Position numbers and translations under genes: made by a program | Assembly: GCF_013359945.1 (NCBI RefSeq) | Contig: NZ_JABWCS010000221.1 | Coordinates: 372,001 to 436,000, forward strand | Source of the DNA: Paenibacillus agri | GTDB taxonomy: Bacteria > Bacillota > Bacilli > Paenibacillales > Paenibacillaceae | DNA length: 64,000 nucleotides | Direction: 5' to 3' | Notes under the pieces: model-generated | What the model was told of the DNA's origin: nothing | Databases searched by the model: none | Seen by the model: only the letters and a program-made list of their open reading frames with translations | Shown: positions 40,981 through 49,293 of the stretch, in pieces | Position numbering within the stretch: position 1 is the first letter of the stretch | Layout: every line of letters begins with the position of its first letter

Positions 40981-42123
40981 TTAATTCACAGAAACTGGGG
41001 GTATATCCTCTGTTTGGGACCCTATTTTCTCCGGCCAGGAAATAGCATGTATGGTTCCGCTGATGCTCTCATAGAACAGCAGGGAGTCTTTCTTGAAGAC
41101 CCTGATTATGAGATGAATAAAGAATAGAAGGTCGACCAGCAGGAACAATCCTTGTAACCGTAAATACCATGCAGAAGATAAGAGATCTACTACCTTCGGT
41201 TCAAGGAGCAGCACTTGCAGACCAAAGAATGCCCAATAAAGTACCCCGTATCGCTTAAGTAGCCCCCAGAGGGAGATTTTTGCTCCATTTAATCCTTGCA
41301 GATGAATTCGTACAACCCATTTGCCAACGGTTCGCCCGTTAGTCAGCCACGGCAGCAGGATATAGTAGACCCCTGTTGCAATCCAATAGGCACCTGGTAC
41401 GTAAAGGAAGCGAAGTGCCAGGTAGAAAAGGAAGACTACGCCAATGTCCATCATAAACGCGATACTTCGCCGTAGGAAAGTTACCCTTTTGTCTACAAGA
41501 TTGGCCTCCGCATCGAGCTGTTCAATCTTTGGAAGCAATCCTGATATCCAAGAAGCTGCCCGGAAGCCGAGAATTCCGCCGAGCGTGTTCGCCATGAGAT
41601 CATCCACATCAAAGACACGGTAAGGATGGTCGTAGAAACCATAGATTCCTGTAATTTGTGTGACTTCGAAGAAGAGAGATAAGCTAAAAGACAACATGAG
41701 ACAGACCACCCAGCGGGTACGGAAATAATAATTCAGAAACATGCCAAAAGGCACCGTTAGAAGAGCATTGAACAGAACCTGAAGAAAAGCTGGTTCACTC
41801 AGTATGGACCAGTAGGACTTTGGAGCATCCGCAGATCCTGCACGGAAACTTTGCATGATATCCTGAACAAATTGGAAGGGAATGCTCTGGATCGAGTTGC
41901 CGGTTGGCGGCAGATTATGCCGGGAAGCCGGAAGTGGGAGAAGGACCAGATAGAATGCGTTCATCAAGTAGAGCAGGAGCAGGTACAGCATTAATGCCCT
42001 AACCTTATGGATATAGCCATGTCTGCGATATTGGACGATCATAAATGGGAGCGTAAAGAACAGTGCTGCAATTGGAAACGTCATAAAGGCATAAGAGATA
42101 GGAAACAAATACGATTGAAACAT
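40981..42123 (-). CDS. VanZ-RDD fusion membrane protein
   Basis: 380 residues. The N-terminal half is VanZ-like, with several helices and the motif FEVTQITGIYGFYDHPYRVF then DVDDLMANTLGGILGF; the C-terminal half is an RDD domain (RRSIAFMMDIGVVFLFYLAL, NGRTVGKWVVRIHL). VanZ proteins are associated with low-level teicoplanin resistance and RDD domains with ion/Na+ exchange or envelope functions; the fused role is unknown. ATG follows CAGGTGTATC. Confidence 0.88.
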   Translation of the reverse strand: MFQSYLFPISYAFMTFPIAALFFTLPFMIVQYRRHGYIHKVRALMLYLLLLYLMNAFYLVLLPLPASRHNLPPTGNSIQSIPFQFVQDIMQSFRAGSADAPKSYWSILSEPAFLQVLFNALLTVPFGMFLNYYFRTRWVVCLMLSFSLSLFFEVTQITGIYGFYDHPYRVFDVDDLMANTLGGILGFRAASWISGLLPKIEQLDAEANLVDKRVTFLRRSIAFMMDIGVVFLFYLALRFLYVPGAYWIATGVYYILLPWLTNGRTVGKWVVRIHLQGLNGAKISLWGLLKRYGVLYWAFFGLQVLLLEPKVVDLLSSAWYLRLQGLFLLVDLLFFIHLIIRVFKKDSLLFYESISGTIHAISWPEKIGSQTEDIPPVSVN

Positions 42124-42225
42124 GATACACCTGCCATTCAGTTTTTTTGCATCCTTATTTAGGATATGTCTTCAAACTTAATGTGGCCATAACAAAATAG
42201 AGCCCCAGAGATAAGAAGGCTCTTC

Positions 42226-42290
42226 TTCTCATGTGAAAAGTTTACCATGCTTTTGGCCGTTTTTATAGTTTGAAGGCACGCCCCAGTAAG
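42226..42290 (+). repeat. TCATGTGAAAAGTTTAC element, copy 1
   Basis: TTCTCATGTGAAAAGTTTAC followed by CATG, GGCCGTTTTTATAGTTTGAA and CACGCC. Matches 45815-45869. TTCAAACTTAATGTGGCC near 42173 on the left is a partial inverted match to its right end. The rest of the 268-base gap 42124-42391 shows only an AGAGCC/GGCTCT hairpin. Confidence 0.55.
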
Positions 42291-42436
42291 ATCTGATAGA
42301 AGACTAGAATATTTTAACATGTTGATAATAAAAAATAGGGCTACGATTTGCGTCCAGCATAGGTCCTATGTTAACTTGAATCAAATTCATAATGTTCATA
42401 ACTTATACTGTAGATTATGAAAAGGGGGGATTGCGG

Positions 42437-43360
42437 TTGCTTGATTTTAATCTGGAATATTTACGGGCATTCTATTATGTGGCGAACCTGGAGAGCACGA
42501 CAAAGGCAGCAACAGCGTTGTTCATATCTCAGCCAGCTATTACCAGATCCATTCGAAAGCTCGAACATCATCTAGGCTGTGCTTTATTTGTCCGGACATC
42601 CAAGGGTATGAAATTAACGAATGAAGGCGAAGCCTTTTATAAACACGTTACAGAAGCGTTTGATGGATTAATGAGTGGTGAGAAGGAGCTTCAGCGCATG
42701 GCTTCCTTTGAATCTGGGCGGCTAAAGATCGGCACGACCGAAACTGCGCTATATGATTTTTTGCTTCCCAAAATTGAACGGTTTCGTGAGCAATTCCCCA
42801 ACGTCCATATTGATATTATGGGGGGCTTAACGCCTGAAGCTGTTCAACTGGTACATAGTGGAAATGCGGATTTGGCCGTAGTTGTAACACCGGTGAGAGA
42901 TCAAGAGGGGCTAACGTTAAAAAACGTACGGAGTTTCAATGATGTGTTTATCGTAGGTACCGGGTACCCTGAATTAACGAATAGAGTAGTGACAGCCCGG
43001 GAAATTTGCAAGTATCCGGTCGTCACGATTGAAAAAGGAACCAGCAGCCGTGATTTTCTTGATCATTGGTTCAAGGAACAAGGAATACTCTTCGAGCCCG
43101 ATTACAATGTTAGAACTTCATCCATGATCATTCCCTTCGTTATGAGAAACCTGGCTGTTGGCATCGTTCCGGCTATGTTTGCCGACAACTTTATCAAGAA
43201 CGGGAATATGACCCGATTACAACTTGATAAAGAGATGCCTCACAGACATATTTCCATATTGTATAAGCGATCCAAGTCCCTGTCCCTTCTGGGCCGCAAA
43301 TTTATTGACTTCGTGAGTGATGAAGAAATGGACCAGAGCGGGTTATATGAAATAAAATAG
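42437..43360 (+). CDS. LysR family transcriptional regulator
   Basis: 307 residues. N-terminal winged helix FNLEYLRAFYYVANLESTTK, ALFISQPAITRSIRKLEHHL (recognition helix), FVRTSKGMKLTNEGE; then the periplasmic-binding-like effector domain (GRLKIGTTETALYDFLLPKI, NADLAVVVTP, VGIVPAMF). I start at TTG 42437, about 7 bases after AAAGGGGGGA, not the longer frame at 42392. Target unknown: its neighbours are VanZ-RDD on one side and two hydrolases on the other. Confidence 0.9.
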   Translation: MLDFNLEYLRAFYYVANLESTTKAATALFISQPAITRSIRKLEHHLGCALFVRTSKGMKLTNEGEAFYKHVTEAFDGLMSGEKELQRMASFESGRLKIGTTETALYDFLLPKIERFREQFPNVHIDIMGGLTPEAVQLVHSGNADLAVVVTPVRDQEGLTLKNVRSFNDVFIVGTGYPELTNRVVTAREICKYPVVTIEKGTSSRDFLDHWFKEQGILFEPDYNVRTSSMIIPFVMRNLAVGIVPAMFADNFIKNGNMTRLQLDKEMPHRHISILYKRSKSLSLLGRKFIDFVSDEEMDQSGLYEIK

Positions 43361-43369
43361 GTGCTCCGA

Positions 43370-43396
43370 TAGCCTTCAGTTCCTGAAGGTTATTTG
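43370..43396 (+). terminator. hairpin after the LysR gene
   Basis: TAGCCTTCAG and CTGAAGGTTA around a 3-base loop, then TTTG; weak T-tail. Bases 43397-43620 show no gene. Confidence 0.55.
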
Positions 43397-43631
43397 TCGT
43401 ACACAAGTTCTGATATTTTCCTTGATTATTGTGACCTTAGAAATAGGTATGACTTTAGATTATATTATGTATAACTATTATATATTTCAATTATATTGTG
43501 AGTTCTCTTAGAATGGACTCATGTGTTGCTAGCACACTTTAAGGGAATGAGATGAATGCTTAAAAGGTAATTGGGATGGGGACGACTTAAACTACGATTG
43601 CAAATTGATAGCCTCTAAGGAGAACTAACAC

Positions 43632-44645
43632 ATGGAGAATACAGATAAAAGAAAGAAAAAAAGTAAGATAAAGTATTTATATATCGGCATAGGCGTTTTG
43701 ATTTTAGTGATTCTTGTTACTCTTTTGTATTTTGTTAGACCGCGTGGGGGCGAAGTGTCGACAAGTCTACGCTACAATGCTTTCGCTACGTTTCTGGAGC
43801 TTGTGAACAAAAGCGATTCCGGCTCTAAAGATGCAGCCATTGAAAAGCAACCGTATAATCCAGGCAAAGAAGCTGACCCTAGCAAAAAGCTGCGTAAAGA
43901 GTTCAGCGTAAGTGAGGAAACTCAAGATGACGGGTTGAAATACTATACACTAGCTCCTAAAAGCGGTGGCTCCGGGAAAAGCATATTTTATTTGCATGGC
44001 GGAGGTTACACCAACGAAATTTCCGCTTTCCATTGGCAGTTGATATCCAAACTAATCAACAAAACCGGAAGCACAGTGATCGTTCCAATCTATCCTCTGG
44101 CCCAAGCTCAACCTTATTACGATACGTTCCCAATGTTGTTGAAGCTATACAATAAAGCATTGACTACTACTGCTCCTGACCATTTGATCGTGATGGGGGA
44201 TTCCGCCGGCGGAGGACTGGCATTGGGACTTGCGGAGCTGCTGAATAAGGAGAAGCTTCCTCAGCCTAGCGATATTATATTGTTCTCGCCATGGCTGGAT
44301 GCTTCCATGTCCAACCCTGATATTGATGATTTAGAAAAGGTTGATCCGGTATTGTCCAAAGCGTCCCTGCTAAGAGCGGCAAAATTGTATGCAGGCGGAG
44401 ATGACCTGAAAAATTATCTTCTCAGCCCGATTTATGGAGATCTCAAAAGCTTAGGGAAGATATCGGTCTATGTAGGGACGCACGAGATCTTCCTTCCAGA
44501 CGCAAGAAAACTGAAAGCAATGGCTGATGAACAGGGGATAGCAATTAATTATACTGAATACCCGGAAATGTTCCACGCCTGGATCATTTTCCCGATCCCT
44601 GAGGCGGATAAAGCTCTTGATGATGTAATTAAACAGGTTTTCTAA
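43632..44645 (+). CDS. membrane-anchored alpha/beta hydrolase (HSL/lipase type)
   Basis: 337 residues. A single N-terminal membrane anchor (YLYIGIGVLILVILVTLLYF) after a lysine-rich stretch, then an HSL-type esterase domain: oxyanion HGGG in FYLHGGGYT, nucleophile GDSAGGG, acid in the VYVGTHEIFLPDA region and histidine in MFHAWIIFP. The domain faces outside by the positive-inside rule. ATG follows AAGGAGAACTAACAC. Same strand as the next esterase but with different sequence. Confidence 0.88.
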   Translation: MENTDKRKKKSKIKYLYIGIGVLILVILVTLLYFVRPRGGEVSTSLRYNAFATFLELVNKSDSGSKDAAIEKQPYNPGKEADPSKKLRKEFSVSEETQDDGLKYYTLAPKSGGSGKSIFYLHGGGYTNEISAFHWQLISKLINKTGSTVIVPIYPLAQAQPYYDTFPMLLKLYNKALTTTAPDHLIVMGDSAGGGLALGLAELLNKEKLPQPSDIILFSPWLDASMSNPDIDDLEKVDPVLSKASLLRAAKLYAGGDDLKNYLLSPIYGDLKSLGKISVYVGTHEIFLPDARKLKAMADEQGIAINYTEYPEMFHAWIIFPIPEADKALDDVIKQVF

Positions 44646-44687
44646 GCCATTTCACCTGAACCCTGACGATATAAGGAGATGTTGAGA

Positions 44688-45659
44688 ATGAGTAAATACA
44701 ATAGCAGAAGCATTCATCTGATTGATTCTGAAGTGAGCGGATCGATTGCCTCGAGACGAACCGAAGCGCTCAGCGAATCCGCACTGGCAGAATCACGCAG
44801 CCAGCAGTCCCAAATGATGCCGGACATCGATGTCACGCAGATGTTCCCGGTAACAATTGAAGAGAAGTGGGTGCCAAGTTATTTTGGAGAACGGGAAGTT
44901 CGGATCGAGATGATTAAGCCCAAGCATCCCAAGCATGATCGCATGCCCTTGTATTACTCGATTCATGGCGGGGGAATGGTGATGGGGAGTCCGGCCTTTG
45001 ACCGTCCGGGGAATGCGCTCTTAGCGGCGAAGCACGGTTTTTGCGGTGTATCTGTGGATTACGGACTGGCACCGGAGTATGTTCAGCCGAGTCAACTGCA
45101 AGATTGTTATTCGGGTCTCAAATGGTGCATCGAACACGCAGAAGAGCTTGGAATTGATCCTCAGAAAGTCGCGCTCGCAGGTGCAAGCGCTGGCGGCGGG
45201 TTGGCAGCAGGGACGGCCCTGTACATCCGTGATCAAAAGGAGTTCGAGATCCATCATCTAAGACTGGATAGTCCGATGCTGGATGACCGGACAAGTCTTG
45301 CCACGGAACATCCCTATGCCGGTGAATTTTTCTGGACCAAACAAGATGATTATTTTGGCTGGAAATCGGTATTGGGGCATGAGCCGGGTCAGGTAGGCGT
45401 TAGCGGGTATTATGCGCCTGCACGAGCAAAATCGCTCGCCGGATTCCCGCCTACTTATATAGGTATAGGTTCTGTTGATTTGTTTATAGACGAGAGCTTA
45501 CTATTCGCCAAGCAGCTGATTTATGATGGCGTGCTGGCCGAGCTACATGTGTACCCCGGTTATCACCACTTGTCTGGCATGTTTACCGAAGCGCATTTCT
45601 CCAAGGAGGGTGCCAAATCCAGTGAGTACGCGCTGTTGAAGGCGCTGGATTTGCTTTAA
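44688..45659 (+). CDS. alpha/beta hydrolase (HSL-type esterase)
   Basis: 323 residues, cytoplasmic. SIHGGGMVMGSP (oxyanion hole), AGASAGGGLAA (nucleophile serine), VDLFIDESLLFAKQL (acid) and GYHHLSGMF (histidine). The ATG at 44688 is 9 bases after AAGGAG; ATG at 44679 abuts that site. It lies 42 bases after the anchored hydrolase and probably shares its transcript. Ester substrate unknown. Confidence 0.9.
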   Translation: MSKYNSRSIHLIDSEVSGSIASRRTEALSESALAESRSQQSQMMPDIDVTQMFPVTIEEKWVPSYFGEREVRIEMIKPKHPKHDRMPLYYSIHGGGMVMGSPAFDRPGNALLAAKHGFCGVSVDYGLAPEYVQPSQLQDCYSGLKWCIEHAEELGIDPQKVALAGASAGGGLAAGTALYIRDQKEFEIHHLRLDSPMLDDRTSLATEHPYAGEFFWTKQDDYFGWKSVLGHEPGQVGVSGYYAPARAKSLAGFPPTYIGIGSVDLFIDESLLFAKQLIYDGVLAELHVYPGYHHLSGMFTEAHFSKEGAKSSEYALLKALDLL

Positions 45660-45695
45660 TTTGAAAGGACCATAATTAAAAACTGGTATAATGAA

Positions 45696-45742
45696 AACAG
45701 CGGCAGTCTATGATTGAATGTTCAGTCATACCTGCCGCTGTT
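45696..45742. terminator. long near-perfect inverted repeat
   Basis: AACAGCGGCAG (45696-45706) pairs with CTGCCGCTGTT (45732-45742), and the inner TATGATTGAA/TTCAGTCATA continues the stem. It may act as a terminator, though no T-run follows. Confidence 0.55.
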
Positions 45743-45814
45743 GCTCGTTACTAGTACCTTGACGTTTCGTTCTGGCGGCAGTACGTCATTGCTCATCGCA
45801 TATTGCGTATCGTT

Positions 45815-45869
45815 TTCTCATGTGAAAAGTTTACTATGGCAGGCCGTTTTTTAATTTAAAAACACGCCT
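45815..45869 (+). repeat. TCATGTGAAAAGTTTAC element, copy 2
   Basis: TTCTCATGTGAAAAGTTTAC, TATGG, GGCCGTTTTTTAATTTAAA and CACGCC, close to the copy at 42226 and located just before the gene at 45916. Confidence 0.55.
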
Positions 45870-45915
45870 TAATGAACTCTTCCAGCATAGATATGTAAGA
45901 GAGGAGCGTGATGCA

Positions 45916-46263
45916 ATGGAGAAGAAGGTACAGCAATACTATAAACTCAAGCAGAAGCAGAAAGAGATTGAGAAGGAACTGGCGGGACTTCGGGAAGAGA
46001 TAATCGCCTATTGTAGCAGCCAGGATTCCAGTGATGCCGAGCTTGGGAGTTATAAGGTCAAGCTTGTTGTACAGAACCGTAAAGAATACGATGATGCCAA
46101 ACTCTATGAGACGCTGTCTGACCCCGAGGTGTGGCGTTTGCTGTCCAGAGCAGACCCGGCCAAAGTGGCAAGTCTTGTGAAGCTGAACGTGATCTCAGAT
46201 GAGCGTATCCATCATACGTATACGTTAAAGACAGTAACTTTGCTTCAAGTGGATAAAAAATAG
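45916..46263 (+). CDS. small coiled-coil protein of unknown function
   Basis: 115 residues. The first third is a helical charged coiled coil (YYKLKQKQKEIEKELAGLRE), the rest resembles beta strands (GSYKVKLVVQNRKEYDDAKL) with a conserved-looking LSRADPAKVASLVKLNVISD. The ATG follows GAGAGGAGCGTGATGCA. No family recognised with confidence; similar small proteins with phage-like or recombination-like context exist, but nothing here supports that. Confidence 0.7.
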   Translation: MEKKVQQYYKLKQKQKEIEKELAGLREEIIAYCSSQDSSDAELGSYKVKLVVQNRKEYDDAKLYETLSDPEVWRLLSRADPAKVASLVKLNVISDERIHHTYTLKTVTLLQVDKK

Positions 46264-46268
46264 CTTAG

Positions 46269-46297
46269 AAAGGTCGCAGACTGCTGCGGCCTTTTTT
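46269..46297 (+). terminator. intrinsic terminator
   Basis: AAGGTCGCAG and CTGCGGCCTT with a 4-base loop and a T-run. Confidence 0.85.
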
Positions 46298-46382
46298 CAT
46301 ATACTTTTCTCATATTTTTCCCACAGAAATGCCGTAACCGCCTGCTAAGATGAAGATACTTTAAAGAAAGAGGTGTTTCAAG

Positions 46383-47018
46383 ATGAACAAATGGACAAAA
46401 AAAGTAATCTCGGTTATGGCAGTAGTGAGTGTACTGGGTGGAGCGACTAGCGCGTTTGCGGCAGCAGGACCGGTTAAACCGGCTACCCCAATTGTAAAAA
46501 CTGTAACGCCTGCAACAACTTCTACCAAGCCAGTTTCAAGCGCTAAAGTCACTCCGCCCCAAACGACTGCTGTCAAACCAGAAACAAACAAGACTGCTAC
46601 TGCACCAAAAACTACTACACCTGAGAAGTCTACACCAGCAACAACACCTGTCAAAGCTACACCAGCCAAAACCGCAACAACTAAAGCAACGCCTGCAAAA
46701 GCAACACCAACTAAAGCGACTCCAGCAAAAACTACAACTGCTAAAGCAACTCCTGCAAAGGCTAAAACAGCTAAAGCAACACCAACTAAAGCAAAATCTA
46801 AAACTACCAAAAAAGCTCCTGTGAAGAAAACTGTTGCCAAAAAAAGAGTAGCTAAGAAACCAGTAGCGAAAAAAACAGTGGCTAGAAAAACAGTAGCGAA
46901 AAAAACGGTGGCTAAAAAACCAATAGTGAAAAAACCAGTGGCGAAAGCTCCGGTAAAAAGCACGCCTAAAAAGGAAACTGCCGCGAATCCGGTAATTGTT
47001 CAACCTAAAAAGAAATAA
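46383..47018 (+). CDS. exported Lys/Ala/Thr/Pro-rich repeat protein (histone H1-like composition)
   Basis: 211 residues. Signal peptide MNKWTKKVISVMAVVSVLGG to AFA (cleavage near residue 26), then two low-complexity blocks: Thr/Pro/Lys repeats such as KATPAKATPTKATPAK (about 90-135), and Lys/Val repeats KKTVAKKPVAKK (about 145-195). The mature protein is extremely basic and without Cys. It resembles histone H1 tails or AlgP but is exported, so it may bind wall polymers such as teichoic acid, or DNA outside the cell. ATG follows AAGAGGTGTTTCAAG. Confidence 0.8.
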   Translation: MNKWTKKVISVMAVVSVLGGATSAFAAAGPVKPATPIVKTVTPATTSTKPVSSAKVTPPQTTAVKPETNKTATAPKTTTPEKSTPATTPVKATPAKTATTKATPAKATPTKATPAKTTTAKATPAKAKTAKATPTKAKSKTTKKAPVKKTVAKKRVAKKPVAKKTVARKTVAKKTVAKKPIVKKPVAKAPVKSTPKKETAANPVIVQPKKK

Positions 47019-47068
47019 GATTAGCAACTAGGTCACAGTTATAAAATAAATAATAGTGCAATATTAGG

Positions 47069-47105
47069 CAATAGACGGGACCGTAAAAGGGATACCCGTC
47101 TATTG
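47069..47105 (+). terminator. hairpin after the repeat-protein gene
   Basis: CAATAGACGGG (47069-47079) and CCCGTCTATTG (47095-47105); only a short T-rich tail. Confidence 0.6.
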
Positions 47106-47167
47106 TCATTTATGATAACCTGAAAGAACAGATTTTTGAACAACGAACGGTGAAGGGGCTAGGTATT

Positions 47168-47893
47168 ATGAGCAAAATAGTAGTCGTGGACGACGATCTT
47201 TTCATTCTGCAGTTGCTCTCCGAGTATTTACGTAAGGAAACCTATGATGTAACCTCCTTTTCCAGCGGCCACAATTTGGTGGAGCATGTCCGCGCCAACA
47301 CTCCGGACTGTCTCATCCTGGATATTATGATGCCCGGAATTAACGGGCTAAGTCTGTTAACGGAACTGCGCAGCTTTACCGAAATGCCGATTATTATGAT
47401 CTCGGCGCGGGGTGAAGAGAATGATCGTATTCAGGGGCTGGAGCTAGGTTGCAGTGATTTTCTAAGCAAGCCCTTCAATCCCCGCGAATTGGTAGGTCGT
47501 GTCAAAGCGATGCTTCGTCTGGCCAAGTCAGGAGGGTCAGGGGGCATTGCTGCTACAGAGGAAGTTTCCGTACATGAGAATAGTGAAAGTATTTACAAAT
47601 TCGGTAATGTTGAGATTCAACCCGAGTTTCGTAAAATAACTGTGGGTAACATCTCACTTAGCCTGACTTCGCGGGAGTTTGAGCTGCTGATGTTTCTGGC
47701 TATGCATATTGAACGTCCCTTTGAACGTGAGCATCTGATTCAACAGGTGTGGAAATATGATTTTTTTGGCGATGTAAGAGTGGTGGATGATCTAGTGAAG
47801 CGAATCCGCAAAAAGCTGGGTGAGCTGGATTCGATGTTACAGATCGATACAGTATGGGGCTTTGGCTATAAAGCCATAGTGCGGAAGGTATAG
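47168..47893 (+). CDS. OmpR family response regulator
   Basis: 241 residues. Receiver domain with VVVDDDLF (acidic pair), phosphorylated Asp in CLILDIMMPGING, Lys in FLSKPFNPRELV; then an OmpR winged-helix DNA-binding domain (LTSREFELLMFLAMH, VWKYDFFGDVRVVDDLVKRI). ATG at 47168 chosen over an in-frame upstream start at 47150. Followed after 1 base by its kinase gene. Confidence 0.94.
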   Translation: MSKIVVVDDDLFILQLLSEYLRKETYDVTSFSSGHNLVEHVRANTPDCLILDIMMPGINGLSLLTELRSFTEMPIIMISARGEENDRIQGLELGCSDFLSKPFNPRELVGRVKAMLRLAKSGGSGGIAATEEVSVHENSESIYKFGNVEIQPEFRKITVGNISLSLTSREFELLMFLAMHIERPFEREHLIQQVWKYDFFGDVRVVDDLVKRIRKKLGELDSMLQIDTVWGFGYKAIVRKV

Positions 47894-47894
47894 C

Positions 47895-49235
47895 ATGAGG
47901 ACGATCCGGGGTAAAATGCTGCTCTCCCTGTTCATTGCCATGCTGGTTACGGTCGGGATCACCGTGGTACTGTTTGTACGCCTGATTGATGATATCCTGG
48001 TGAACCAAGTGAAGTCCCAATTGCATGTTCAAGCACTGAAGGCAGCCAGGATTCTGCACGAAGGGGATATTGATGGTCTGAGCAGCACTGAATTTCGCTT
48101 TGTTGTGAAAGGCCTGATGATGAATGCCGACTATCTTCTGCTTGACAGTCATAACAAGATTATCGACGCCAGCGATACCAGACAGGAAGGGAAGACGCTA
48201 CATGATTCGGTGGCGGCCAGCGAAGGAATCACTACGCTCCACGGCAAAAAAGTGCTTTACAATGAGGAATCGGTAAGAGGGCTGCCTTATCGTATTTTTG
48301 TTTATTCTCCGCTCTCCTCGCTAAGAGCTTTGTATGGATCGCTGATGCGGACCACGCTGCTGTCGATTGCCGCGAGCTTTTTTGGTATACTGGTCATCGG
48401 ACTTCTGACCGTATCACGGGTCGTTCGTCCGTTGAACCGCTTGAAAGAGGCGGTAAGAAGCTATGAGCCGAATCGCGCCCAGAGCCAGGATTTTCCCGAA
48501 GGAGATCGGACCGAGATTGGCGAACTGATCACAACCTTTCACTCCATGTCCGGCCGTATCCGGCTGCATCAACGCAACCAGATTGAATTTTTGCAGAATG
48601 TATCCCATGAACTGAAGACACCGCTGATGTCCATTCACGGCTTTGTATATGCTATTCAAGATCAGGTCGTCTCCCAGGAAGAGGGGCTGAACATCATTAC
48701 CGTTCAATCCCAACGGCTCATGGATATGGTCGACAAGCTGCTTCAGCTCTCGCGGCTGGAAGCAGTCGACGAGCACTGGCCCGCCGAAGCACTGGACCTT
48801 AGAAGCATTGCGGAGGAAGCGGTACAGCTTCTCCTGCCTGCTGCTGCAGAGCGGAATGTCAGGATGGAACTCGAAGGGGCTGGACTACAGGTGATGATTC
48901 CCGGTGAGCAGCTATTCCGTATTCTGCTCAACCTGCTGCAGAATGCCGTCAGACATACGTCGAGCCGGGTTAAAGTGGTGATTGAAGGTCCTGGAACTGG
49001 AACCGCCTGGGCTATCCATGTTGAAGATGACGGCCCTGGTCTGAATGACGAGGAGCAAGAAGCTGTATTTCAACGCTTTTATACCGGTTCCAATGGTGTA
49101 ACTGGACTGGGACTTGCGATAAGCCGGGGAATCGCGGCTAGGTTAAACGGGGAATTGAGCTATACCCGTTCATCACTTGGAGGGGCTTGCTTTAGCTTTT
49201 TAAAATATGAGGATGAGTTTCCTAAGAGCGGGTAG
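47895..49235 (+). CDS. sensor histidine kinase
   Basis: 446 residues: two membrane helices (about 8-30 and 155-175) flanking an extracellular sensor domain, a HAMP linker (RPLNRLKEAVR), H-box FLQNVSHELKTPLMSIHGF, N-box ILLNLLQNAVRH and G-boxes EDDGPGLND and GVTGLGLAIS. Partner of the response regulator just upstream; gene spacing of 1 base indicates coupled translation. Signal unknown. Confidence 0.94.
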   Translation: MRTIRGKMLLSLFIAMLVTVGITVVLFVRLIDDILVNQVKSQLHVQALKAARILHEGDIDGLSSTEFRFVVKGLMMNADYLLLDSHNKIIDASDTRQEGKTLHDSVAASEGITTLHGKKVLYNEESVRGLPYRIFVYSPLSSLRALYGSLMRTTLLSIAASFFGILVIGLLTVSRVVRPLNRLKEAVRSYEPNRAQSQDFPEGDRTEIGELITTFHSMSGRIRLHQRNQIEFLQNVSHELKTPLMSIHGFVYAIQDQVVSQEEGLNIITVQSQRLMDMVDKLLQLSRLEAVDEHWPAEALDLRSIAEEAVQLLLPAAAERNVRMELEGAGLQVMIPGEQLFRILLNLLQNAVRHTSSRVKVVIEGPGTGTAWAIHVEDDGPGLNDEEQEAVFQRFYTGSNGVTGLGLAISRGIAARLNGELSYTRSSLGGACFSFLKYEDEFPKSG

Positions 49236-49293
49236 ATTCGGCATAGCATTTGACAGTTAGAGTTCGAAGATTAGAGAGACGGAGGCAAATACG

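Noticed and set aside
43632..45659. Two hydrolases as a recent tandem duplication
   Set aside because: They share only the family motifs (HGGG, GxSAGG); one is membrane-anchored, and the sequences are otherwise too different.
46361..46963. 200-codon minus-strand frame with a hydrophobic Val/Ala/Phe repeat
   Set aside because: It is the antisense shadow of the lysine-rich repeat protein, which has a signal peptide and a good ribosome site.
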